DNA from: JABMMZ01 sp044357345
Lineage (GTDB): Bacteria > Bacteroidota > Bacteroidia > NS11-12g > UBA955
Direction: 5' to 3'
NCBI GenBank assembly: GCA_044357345.1
Contig: JBIKPR010000094.1
Location: forward strand, 1-7,995
DNA: 7,995 nucleotides
Shown here: piece after piece, positions 1 through 6,015 of the stretch
Layout: each line of letters begins with the position of its first letter
How positions within the stretch are numbered: the stretch's first letter is position 1
Position numbers and translations under genes: made by a program
Notes under the pieces: model-generated
What the model was told of the DNA's origin: nothing
The model's database searches: none
What the model saw: the letters and a program-made list of their open reading frames with translations, nothing else

Positions 1-25
1 TTGGTTTCAAACAATATTGAGCAAG

Positions 26-46
26 CTTGGTTTAATTGATACCAAG
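26..46. repeat. Short inverted repeat just before the flavin reductase start
   Basis: CTTGGT at 26-31 and ACCAAG at 41-46 are perfect inverted repeats around a 9-base AT-rich loop. They end one base before the preferred ATG at 48. The element could be a small operator or an RNA hairpin in the 5' leader. The arms are only 6 bases, so chance is a real possibility. No U-tract follows, so it is not an obvious terminator of an upstream gene. Bases 1-47 otherwise show no coding signal that I can support. Confidence 0.2.
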
Positions 47-47
47 T

Positions 48-683
48 ATGTCGCAAACACTTAATCATTTTAATCAAAGCATGCTTCTTGAGATGGATTC
101 AAGAAAACGTGCAAATTTCATCAATTCACTAACTGGATTTAAAAGCATTGGATTAATCGGAACTAAAGGCAAAAATGGAATTGAAAATTTAGCCATTTTC
201 AATTCTTTTGTTCATTTAGGGGCGAATCCATGTTTGCTGGGATTCATATCCCGACCAGAAGCACATTTGAGGCACACAGTTCCCAACATTATTGAAAGCC
301 AATATTATACGGTAAACCATATCACGGAAGAGATATACAAGCAAGCGCATCAAACTTCAGCTCGGTATCCTATTGAAGTATCTGAATTTGAAACCTGTGG
401 CTTGAATTCAGAATACAAAAATGGTTTTTATGCCCCGTTTGTTTTGAAAAGTAAAATTCAAATAGCATTAGAATTCAAAGAAATTATTGACATAAAGTCC
501 AACAACAGCAGTTTAATTGTTGGCGAAATACTGAGTGTTTACTTCCCAGCTGACAATTTGTATGAAGATGGATATTTAGACCTCGAAAAATCAGGAAGTA
601 TCGCTGGATCAGGTTTGGATGGCTACCATAAAACAAATCAATTGGGGCGTTTATCGTACGCAAAACCAGACCCATTTACTTGA
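48..683 (+). CDS. Flavin reductase family protein (flavoredoxin-like, FMN-binding split barrel)
   Basis: This 211-residue protein resembles the flavin reductase/flavoredoxin family, cytosolic proteins that bind FMN in a split-barrel fold and reduce flavin with NAD(P)H or act in flavin-dependent redox chemistry. Visible family features are an N-terminal stretch RANFINSLTGFKS (about residues 22-34), then IGTKG, NLAIFNSFVHLGANP, GFISRP with a following RHT, and a C-terminal GLDGYH plus LGRLSYAKP. Length is normal for the Bacteroidota version. ATG at 48 is chosen because it leaves a short leader before the conserved part; the open frame extends to a TTG at 36, which is less likely, and the ATG at 81 would cut into the expected N-terminus. 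The gene stands alone on the plus strand and converges on the minus-strand operon, with 22 bases between the stop codons. The exact substrate cannot be assigned. No oddities were seen in the coding frame. Confidence 0.88.
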   Translation: MSQTLNHFNQSMLLEMDSRKRANFINSLTGFKSIGLIGTKGKNGIENLAIFNSFVHLGANPCLLGFISRPEAHLRHTVPNIIESQYYTVNHITEEIYKQAHQTSARYPIEVSEFETCGLNSEYKNGFYAPFVLKSKIQIALEFKEIIDIKSNNSSLIVGEILSVYFPADNLYEDGYLDLEKSGSIAGSGLDGYHKTNQLGRLSYAKPDPFT

Positions 684-705
684 TTAATCGAAACGTCAAA
701 AATGG

Positions 706-1304
706 CTATTTTCTAAAAAGAATCTGACAGCCAATTGATCTGGTTTGACTCACCTCAACAGGTTTATTACTAAGCAATGAATCTACAGCATCGGCAACAT
801 AATGCTTGCAGACCTTATCTGGATTGTTTCCATTATCATCAATAGCACCATCGTATTTTACCATCCATTTACCATTTACTTTCCATAATACGTATGCGTG
901 TGGTGTTTTTTGAGCAGAAAAATTCTTTGCTACCGATTGGGTACCATCAAAAAGATAAGGAAAATTGAACCTCTCTTTTTTGGCCTTTTTCACCATTTTG
1001 GGATATGTGTCTTCAGCGTACATAAAGGTATCTGTAGAACTAATTGCAATTAAAGGAACACCTAATGATTTGTATTTAAAATTTAATTGGTTAAAACGTT
1101 CAGGATACAATTTCGCAAAAGGACAGTGGTTGCAGGTAAATACAATGAAAAATCCCCTAGCCTCCTTATAATTGCTTAAAGAAACATTTTTCCATCAATG
1201 TTTTTAAGGCTAAAATCATTAATTGAATGAGTCGAATCATTGATAAAGCCGAACATCAAAACGGCCAAGACCAGTAATGAAAAACGCTTAGATAATTTTG
1301 ACAT
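706..1304 (-). pseudogene. Peroxiredoxin-like/thioredoxin-fold protein with CxxC, disrupted by a frameshift
   Basis: Translation starts at ATG 1304 with a signal-peptide-like N-terminus (MSKLSKRFSLLVLAVLMFGF) and runs into NDFSLKNIDGK. It then meets TAA at 1176-1178. Reading on in the next frame gives NVSLSNYKEARGFFIVF followed by TCNHCPFAKLYPERF and an unbroken protein to the stop at 706. The break sits at a run of five A residues on the coding strand (1187-1191); six would restore one frame of about 200 residues. The rejoined product matches the peroxiredoxin-like/AhpC-TSA family: a CNHCP active-site motif encoded near 1123-1134, FPYLFDGTQSVAKNF, a TPHAYV cis-Pro-type segment, GAIDDNG, and a terminal TRSIGCQI. 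It would be a periplasmic thiol-redox or peroxide-related protein. It is the last gene of the minus-strand operon, 6 bases after the YHYH gene. The 3' frame has no good ATG (only TTG at 1110, after the CxxC). Conservation after the break argues for a recent mutation or an assembly error in the homopolymer rather than an old pseudogene. Confidence 0.82.
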
Positions 1305-1310
1305 TTTATG

Positions 1311-2663
1311 TTATTTAATGATGCTTACACTGCGGGGATAAACCCTTGTAGGCGTATTTATTTTTACAAAATACTGTCCCGCATACAAAGTTTGAGTATC
1401 AAAATAAGCAATGGTACTCCCCTGCCATAAAACGCAAGATTGAATCAATCTGCCAGTAAAATCATACAATTCAATACTTAAATTTTCACGGTTAAGCTCA
1501 TTGCATTGTATTGCCAATAAATCGCTGGCAGGATTTGGATAAATGCTAATGTTCATTTCTTGAATAAAAGATTCAATACCTGTATTATTTGACTTGTAGA
1601 TAGTTACTGGTTCGATAATAGTGTTCACTTTTACCGCATTTTTAACCCCGTAAAATGTTGGACCAACAGCATAAGGATAAGCTGAATTCCAATTTGCATC
1701 CACAGTAGCAAAGTAGCAATAAATTCCCTTAGGATACTCTGGTGTGACACAAAAACGACCATTGTGAACATCCAATACATCATCACTTGTACCCATCACA
1801 AACTCATAATCTTCTCTAAAATAGCCCAAGGGATAGGTGCTTGAAACTACCGGGCCAGCAGTTACTGGGCTACCACTAAAATTGGTGGTCCTGGTGCTAA
1901 TATTTCTGTATTTAAATCCCGATTTCATCCGCACAATACCACCAGTTCCATCTGCATTTTTATACGCATAAGCGCCATAAATTGGAAATCCATCATAGGA
2001 GAAGCCAATTAGGGGCGAATGTTTTGAAGAGTCAATCACATATAGACCATCGGCATTGTATAAGTTACAAACAGTTGAAACCACATTCCGATCGAGGTTA
2101 AATGCGCTTGGATTTTGATGGTGGTGGTAGTTGCCCATCGCAGGATGACCTTTTGCACAATCGAAACCTTTTCGCTCTGCAACAACTGCATCACGGTTCC
2201 ACACATTATCGCCCATTCCACCCAGAGGACCGCCTTTTAGTACATTATTGGCATTGCTCCAAGAAACACCATCACGGTAGTCGAACAAGGCCACACCATT
2301 GATGAATAGTCCTATATTTCCTCCATTGGTGTTGGTAAAAGTTCCTGTGTTTTTTGCAGGGTTTAAACTTAGCTTAAAAATTGCTCTTTGAGCGGTAGTA
2401 AAAGAAGGATTACCGTCTAAAAATGGCCCAGTAATGTATGCAGGAACGCCGTTAGTCCTCACATAGACCCAATTACCCGAATACGAAACCGTCATAACAT
2501 TGGCCGTATCAGCATCCTTGATGGGGGTTGAGTTGCCGTTTACATAATGTCTACCCAAAATCCCCGTGGTATTTTGCAACCAAGAGGTAATAACTGGATT
2601 GGTTTGTGAGCAGGCAATCGTTGAATAAATAATTGCAGTAAAAAGGCAAATGTTTTTAATCAT
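1311..2663 (-). CDS. Secreted YHYH-domain protein with T9SS C-terminal sorting domain
   Basis: This 450-residue protein has an N-terminal signal sequence (about residues 1-19, ending near IACSQ), a YHYH-type domain (roughly 90-340) and a type A T9SS sorting domain (about 372-450, starting ISIYPNPASD and containing LYDFTGRLIQ and LYAGQYFVKI). It should be exported to the periplasm and then carried to the cell surface or medium by the type IX system. The YHYH region shows FDYRDGVSW, a His-rich GNYHHHQNP (His180-182, with GHP before it), GFSYDGFPIYGAY, GYFREDYEF and DVHNGRFCVTPEYP. The conserved histidines suggest metal binding, but the biochemical role of this family is not settled. The gene follows the MbnP/MbnH pair and the 40-residue ORF by 50 bases and precedes the redox gene by 6 bases, so it is probably co-transcribed. 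IAC at the signal end resembles a poor lipobox, but T9SS cargo normally uses a type I signal. Confidence 0.88.
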   Translation of the reverse strand: MIKNICLFTAIIYSTIACSQTNPVITSWLQNTTGILGRHYVNGNSTPIKDADTANVMTVSYSGNWVYVRTNGVPAYITGPFLDGNPSFTTAQRAIFKLSLNPAKNTGTFTNTNGGNIGLFINGVALFDYRDGVSWSNANNVLKGGPLGGMGDNVWNRDAVVAERKGFDCAKGHPAMGNYHHHQNPSAFNLDRNVVSTVCNLYNADGLYVIDSSKHSPLIGFSYDGFPIYGAYAYKNADGTGGIVRMKSGFKYRNISTRTTNFSGSPVTAGPVVSSTYPLGYFREDYEFVMGTSDDVLDVHNGRFCVTPEYPKGIYCYFATVDANWNSAYPYAVGPTFYGVKNAVKVNTIIEPVTIYKSNNTGIESFIQEMNISIYPNPASDLLAIQCNELNRENLSIELYDFTGRLIQSCVLWQGSTIAYFDTQTLYAGQYFVKINTPTRVYPRSVSIIK

Positions 2664-2713
2664 TTTTATATTTTTATTGGTTTATAGAAAGTGTTGTTTG
2701 CTGTTTTTAGAAA

Positions 2714-2836
2714 TTATATTCCATTTCTTAAATACGAAAAATAATGTTGTTCAATCGAATTCCCTGAAAATATCAATTGACCATTACTGCTTATTGAAAA
2801 ACCAATTAAAGAAACGCTTAGATATATTTTATTCAT
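2714..2836 (-). CDS. Putative 40-residue exported peptide or gene remnant
   Basis: An ATG at 2836 opens a 40-residue frame in the 216-base gap between the di-heme enzyme and the YHYH gene. The first 20 residues (MNKIYLSVSLIGFSISSNGQ) look like a signal peptide, which leaves about 20 residues (LIFSGNSIEQHYFSYLRNGI) after a likely cut. It has no cysteine and no metal-binding motif beyond a single His. The upstream stretch is AT-rich like other Bacteroidota start regions. I do not recognise a family. It may be a real small secreted protein, or the 5' end of a larger exported protein lost by deletion. The spacing (43 bases from the gene before, 50 to the gene after) fits an operon member. Evidence is only the start, signal-like N-terminus and position. 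Confidence 0.35.
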   Translation of the reverse strand: MNKIYLSVSLIGFSISSNGQLIFSGNSIEQHYFSYLRNGI

Positions 2837-2879
2837 GTTTTTATGTTTAGACGATAATAAAATTAAAAACCTTTTATCC

Positions 2880-3899
2880 TCATTGTTTATTTTTGGGGTA
2901 AGCATGTTTGGAATCAAATAAAAACTTCTTGTCCGTTAGTGTTCGAAGAAACGCAATAATATCAACCTTCTCATTGCTGCTTAAATTTATATTTCTCTGA
3001 AGTTCAGAAGAGATTTTTCCATCACTTAAACCTATTGAATTGTAATGGTTCATTACTTGGGCCAAATTTTTAAATCTTCCATCGTGCATATACGGATATG
3101 AAAATTCGATATTTCGTAAAGTAGGGACCTTGAAATTAAATGAATCCTTCGGTATCAAACTAACACGGTAGCGTCCGTAGTCATTCAAACTTGTATCAAT
3201 GGATAAACCATTGTTTTTAAATTCAAAACTTGAAAAAAGAGGTTCTTTATGGCAGGTATTACAATGCAATTTAAACAAACGGTAACCATTTTGTTCTTGC
3301 AAGTTAAAGCTCAATTTACCAAGCAGCATACTGTCGTATCTCGAATTTGAACTGATTAAACTCAACAAAAACTGAGAGATAGACTTCAGTGTTCTTTCAG
3401 AATTAATAAGAGAGTCGCCATAAGCTTGGTAAAAAAGCTGTTTGTAGGATTGATTTTTATTCAACTTAAGCAATACATTTGAAATGGTCTCCCCCATTTC
3501 ATCTGGGTGAGACATAGGCGCTAGGGCTTGAACATCTATATGGTTAATTGCACCATCCCACATATAAGATTTGTGCCAAGCCAAATTAAATAAGACGGGC
3601 GCATTGCGTTTCCCGATTTTGTCATTGATACCATGGCTTAAACTGTGGTCAACATGAGCAAAAGCATTGTAAGGATTGTGGCAAGACGCACAAGATATTG
3701 TATTGTCCAAGGATAGAATTGGGTCATAAAACAATGTGCGCCCCAATTCTATTTTCAATTGACTGCTCTCGTTTTTTTCAAATTGATATATAGGTTTCGG
3801 AAAATATTTTGGATAATACAGTGTATTTTTATCTATTGAAATTAGCGCGAGAAATAGTATCGAAAACAATAGAAGAATTATTTTATTTTTCATCCTCAA
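2880..3899 (-). CDS. mbnH: MbnH-like di-heme c-type cytochrome (MauG/cytochrome c peroxidase superfamily)
   Basis: This 339-residue envelope protein has a hydrophobic N-terminal segment (about residues 6-21) that is either a signal peptide or a membrane anchor. Two c-heme sites are visible: CASCH (C70, C73, H74) and CNTCH (C213, C216, H217). The block LGRTLFYDPILS before the first heme, RNAPVLFNLAW and MWDGAI after it, and VPTLRNIEFSYPYMHDGRF (about 258-276) near the C-terminus are typical of the bacterial di-heme peroxidase/MauG superfamily. Classic members reduce H2O2. The MbnH branch instead uses high-valent heme to oxidise a Trp of its partner MbnP. The gene lies directly after an MbnP gene and overlaps its 3' end by 17 bases, which favours the MbnH assignment over a generic peroxidase. 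The start at 3899 is uncertain, because a second in-frame ATG at 3893 would give MKNK and a shorter overlap. The context suggests copper handling in the periplasm. Confidence 0.87.
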   Translation of the reverse strand: MRMKNKIILLLFSILFLALISIDKNTLYYPKYFPKPIYQFEKNESSQLKIELGRTLFYDPILSLDNTISCASCHNPYNAFAHVDHSLSHGINDKIGKRNAPVLFNLAWHKSYMWDGAINHIDVQALAPMSHPDEMGETISNVLLKLNKNQSYKQLFYQAYGDSLINSERTLKSISQFLLSLISSNSRYDSMLLGKLSFNLQEQNGYRLFKLHCNTCHKEPLFSSFEFKNNGLSIDTSLNDYGRYRVSLIPKDSFNFKVPTLRNIEFSYPYMHDGRFKNLAQVMNHYNSIGLSDGKISSELQRNINLSSNEKVDIIAFLRTLTDKKFLFDSKHAYPKNKQ

Positions 3900-4539
3900 T
3901 TATTTTAAAACAAGAAGCCAAAGCCTTGGATATTTTTATGGAATTTGGTCCGGGTGACATTACATGGTTGAGATCTCTTAATGCAATCAATTTAAAAAAT
4001 AACGCAAGGTCAATTTCGATGAGAAAAGGCTTATTGGGTAAAAGTTCAAGATTGATAGAATTAAGAGCATTATAAGGATATGCATACCCTCCTGCGTGAA
4101 ATTGAAACTCGTGGTTTCTTGCAGAACAATATGGAGATGAGCCTTCTATTTTAAAATTGATATACCCACTTTGCCAAGTCCAATACATGCCCTTGCTCGG
4201 ATCTAATTGGCCACCCAATGCCCCAGAGGTATTGATTATGCTGTCAAGCCCAAGATTAAATCCAAGTGAATGAGCATTCGAGAATGGACTTAAAAACACC
4301 AAAGCAGTATCAGAATTTGTAAAATCCAATAAATGACAATTGCTCAAGCTTAAGTCTTTATGATTATTTGAATCAGAAATTACAATATTGGAAACGTAAC
4401 ATTTAAAAACATCAATATTTATTGAATCCGCTTGAGTAGGACGTTTGAGTACAACTCTCAATGCAGCCAAAGGTGTAGCACTAGCAATACTGAAATTCAA
4501 TCCCAATACTAAAAAAATACATCTAAAAGAAAAACTCAT
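3883..4539 (-). CDS. mbnP: MbnP-family periplasmic copper-binding protein
   Basis: This 218-residue protein has a signal peptide (about residues 1-21, ending IASATP) and no lipobox, so it is probably soluble in the periplasm. Family features are the early strand KCYVSNIVIS (46-55), HLLDF (69-73), the long signature LDPSKGMYWTWQSGYINFKI (112-131) with IEGSSP after it, EFQFHAGGY (144-152) and a terminal MSPGPNSIKISKAL segment. In characterised MbnP proteins a Trp is converted to kynurenine by the partner di-heme enzyme, and this residue helps bind copper; W120 and W122 of the WTW motif are the natural candidates here. H148, H192 and M194 are possible further ligands, by inference only. Four cysteines (7 in the signal, then 47, 68, 138 and 210 in the mature part) may form disulfides. 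The start overlaps the sensor gene's stop by four bases (ATGA), and the end overlaps the MbnH start, which indicates translational coupling. Confidence 0.86.
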   Translation of the reverse strand: MSFSFRCIFLVLGLNFSIASATPLAALRVVLKRPTQADSINIDVFKCYVSNIVISDSNNHKDLSLSNCHLLDFTNSDTALVFLSPFSNAHSLGFNLGLDSIINTSGALGGQLDPSKGMYWTWQSGYINFKIEGSSPYCSARNHEFQFHAGGYAYPYNALNSINLELLPNKPFLIEIDLALFFKLIALRDLNHVMSPGPNSIKISKALASCFKIIEDEK

Positions 4540-4979
4540 CTTCGAGGTTTTTTGCCGGGAGAAAACAAATCTGACATTTCTAACAACAAAGCATTATAAG
4601 CTTTGATTTGAGAAAGCTGACACAATAGTTTGATGTCTTTAAAATGATTACAATGGGTGTTTTCAATATAAATTTGAACTTGAGCAATTGCATTAATTAA
4701 AGAATCGTTTTGGGGCTTATCATTTTTATTTAAACCGATATACAATTGACTTTTGAGTGCATGGATTTTCTGATCAGATTGACCAATAATTGTTTTGTGA
4801 ACATCTATTAATTTTTGATATTCGTTTGCTTGATTTTCATCAAAACCCAATTTTTCAATGATATAATCTTTAGGACCTTCTCTCCTACCTGGCTTGTTGC
4901 TAAAGATAAATGCCAATGAAATTAAATTTGTTGTCAGCAAAAGGATTGCAACAACGGTTAATAATCTTACTTTATTCAT
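4536..4979 (-). CDS. Periplasmic heavy-metal sensor, CnrX/CpxP/Spy-like
   Basis: This 147-residue protein has one N-terminal membrane segment (about residues 6-27) followed by a Pro/Gly/Arg-rich linker and a helical periplasmic domain. It fits the family of membrane-tethered helical-hairpin metal sensors (CnrX, NccX, ZraP, CpxP-like), in which metal binding relays a signal to an anti-sigma factor or kinase. The domain has the LGFDENQANEYQKLIDVHK helix (44-62) and a second helix with NTHCNHFKDIKLLC (107-120). H61, H73, H109, C110, H112, C120 and M135 are plausible metal ligands; the actual set is inferred. The gene overlaps its upstream neighbour (probable anti-sigma) and its downstream neighbour (MbnP) by ATGA each, so the three are probably translated together. 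This order is the usual place of the sensor in CnrYXH-type switches. Metal specificity cannot be read from sequence; copper is suggested only by the MbnP/MbnH neighbours. Confidence 0.8.
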   Translation of the reverse strand: MNKVRLLTVVAILLLTTNLISLAFIFSNKPGRREGPKDYIIEKLGFDENQANEYQKLIDVHKTIIGQSDQKIHALKSQLYIGLNKNDKPQNDSLINAIAQVQIYIENTHCNHFKDIKLLCQLSQIKAYNALLLEMSDLFSPGKKPRR

Positions 4980-5233
4980 TTGTATAGTTCATTATTGGAA
5001 GTAACTTGACTGTAAAAAGCCATTTTAGCTGTCGATTTTCCTCTAAAAACATGCACACCAACATTAACACAAAGAAACAATGTAATAGAAGCTGCAAGAG
5101 CATATGAAATTCTCTTGGAAAAATTTTCGGATGAATATGCTAGTACCCGCTTATGAATTTTTTCAAGCAAACCATTTGGCACCTCCACTTTCTCAATTTG
5201 GCTTAAACGGTCTATTGGATGATACGGATTCAT
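4976..5233 (-). CDS. Small single-pass membrane protein, probable anti-sigma factor (CnrY-like role)
   Basis: This 85-residue protein has a cytosolic N-terminus of about 41 residues, one transmembrane helix (about 42-63, ISYALAASITLFLCVNVGVHV) and a short periplasmic tail of about 20 residues. The cytosolic part contains VEVPNGLLEKIHKRVLAY (16-33), an amphipathic helix of the kind seen in short anti-sigma proteins of Bacteroidota metal-responsive loci. It lacks the HxxxCxxC motif of zinc-binding anti-sigma factors, so it would belong to the minimal CnrY-like type. The gene lies 11 bases after the ECF sigma gene and overlaps the metal-sensor gene by ATGA. Position, topology and size all fit an anti-sigma that holds the sigma at the membrane until the sensor binds metal. 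Sequence similarity alone would not prove it. Confidence 0.68.
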   Translation of the reverse strand: MNPYHPIDRLSQIEKVEVPNGLLEKIHKRVLAYSSENFSKRISYALAASITLFLCVNVGVHVFRGKSTAKMAFYSQVTSNNELYK

Positions 5234-5244
5234 TTTATTTTTAT

Positions 5245-5784
5245 TTAGACGATCTTATTTAACGAATCCTTTTGTGATATGTATTTTTTTTCAATATTAT
5301 TTTTAGCTCTTTGAAACAATGATTCAACTGCTTTAACACTCAAATTCATAATCTCTGCTATTTCTTTTTGAGATTTATTTTCAATTTTAGATAAAATCAA
5401 AACAGTTTTTTGATTGTCGGGCAATTGATTAATGGTTTTAAACAATCTACCCAAAGCCTCTTTCTCTTCTAAAATTATGCCCGGGTGCTTACAATCAGAC
5501 TGTTCAAATTTAATTTCGTTGCTGTTATCAAAAAACAAAGAAGTTAGCAAGCCAAAGCGTTTTATCCGTTTTTGCGCCTTTAAAAAATCGAGGGATTTAT
5601 TAATCGTAATTCTATAGATCCAAGTTTTAATATTTGATTGGGCTTTAAAATTCACAAGCGATTGGTGCACAGCCAGAAAGACGTCTTGGGTAATCTCCTC
5701 AGCATCTTCTGTATTCTGGACATAATGAAGCGCTAGGTTATAAACCAAGTTTTTGTGCGTTTGATATATGTCAGTTAAATTCAA
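5245..5784 (-). CDS. ECF-family RNA polymerase sigma factor
   Basis: This 179-residue sigma-70 family protein has only the sigma2 and sigma4 domains expected of ECF factors. Sigma2 covers about residues 5-74 and shows the DAEEITQDVFL helix (27-37) and IKTWIYRITINKSLDFLK (52-69). Sigma4 covers about 113-166 with LPDNQKTVLIL, the recognition helix-turn-helix SQKEIAEIMNLSVKAVES and LFQRAKNNI. A linker between them is rich in charged residues. It heads the minus-strand operon and probably directs transcription of it, including itself. The start used is TTG at 5784. An in-frame TAA lies just upstream and no ATG is available in frame, while an ATG at 5791 sits out of frame before a five-T run. The true N-terminus is therefore a few residues uncertain, but all conserved parts are intact. 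Control is expected through the next gene (membrane anti-sigma) and the metal sensor after it. Confidence 0.88.
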   Translation of the reverse strand: MNLTDIYQTHKNLVYNLALHYVQNTEDAEEITQDVFLAVHQSLVNFKAQSNIKTWIYRITINKSLDFLKAQKRIKRFGLLTSLFFDNSNEIKFEQSDCKHPGIILEEKEALGRLFKTINQLPDNQKTVLILSKIENKSQKEIAEIMNLSVKAVESLFQRAKNNIEKKYISQKDSLNKIV

Positions 5785-6015
5785 AAAGCATGAATTGAGG
5801 GTGCAATTTTAAATTAAAATATTTCATTTTTAGCAAAATCGATGAAATTCCATAAAATTGTAACAGAACATATAAAACAAATTAAAGTAGTTTTTCACTG
5901 AATTTGTAACGCATAACAGTATTTAAATCTTATAAAAACAATCTATGATAAAGTAAAAATAGAATGCCTAAATTGCGCATGATTAAATTGTTAAATATTC
6001 AAATCAGCGAACACG
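5785..6015. promoter_or_regulatory. Divergent intergenic region between the sigma operon and the SulP-carbonic anhydrase gene
   Basis: This 231-base, strongly AT-rich region should hold the promoters of both divergent units. No clear Bacteroidota housekeeping promoter (TTG, about 19 bases, TAnnTTTG) could be fixed for either direction. Near matches are TTAATTTG on the minus strand, close to the direct repeats, and TATGAT at 5944-5949 on the plus strand; neither has a convincing partner box. No ORF, RNA gene or hairpin terminator was seen. Since the minus-strand operon starts with its own ECF sigma, an unusual autoregulated promoter is expected here. Confidence 0.5.
5855..5918 (-). repeat. Pair of imperfect direct repeats upstream of the sigma gene, possible ECF promoter or operator element
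   Basis: Read on the minus strand, TGTTATGCGTTACAAATT (5901-5918) and TGTTCTGTTACAATTT (5855-5870) share the core GTTACAA and the flanking TGTT and TT, with a register of about 46 bases. On the plus strand the core reads TTGTAAC at 5858-5864 and 5904-5910. The nearer copy lies about 70 bases before the sigma start. They could be recognition elements for the encoded ECF sigma or binding sites for another regulator shared with the divergent SulP gene. Short AT-rich matches can be chance, so the call is tentative. Confidence 0.3.

Noticed and set aside
703..733. Possible bidirectional terminator between the convergent genes (TGGCT and AGCCA arms)
   Set aside because: The arms are only five bases with a 21-base loop and lie mostly inside the redox gene's coding end. 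No clean GC-rich stem plus T-tract was found.
1176..1196. Programmed -1 ribosomal frameshift in the redox gene at the A5 run
   Set aside because: A -1 slip on AAA could restore the frame, but the context lacks a standard X XXY YYZ heptamer and no downstream stem-loop stands out. A one-base indel is simpler.
2102..2302. Histidine-rich open frame on the plus strand inside the YHYH gene
   Set aside because: It is antisense to the conserved YHYH domain; its His content arises from the complement of the real gene and no start context supports it.
1284..2830. Shared 13-mer (TATCTAAGCGTTT on the minus strand) near the starts of the redox gene and of the 40-residue ORF
   Set aside because: One short AT-rich match within 8 kb is near chance expectation, and the encoded residues are in different frames, so no duplication is supported.
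2714..2836. Methanobactin-type precursor peptide next to MbnP/MbnH
   Set aside because: The peptide has no cysteine, and no MbnB/MbnC-like biosynthesis genes are present in the window.
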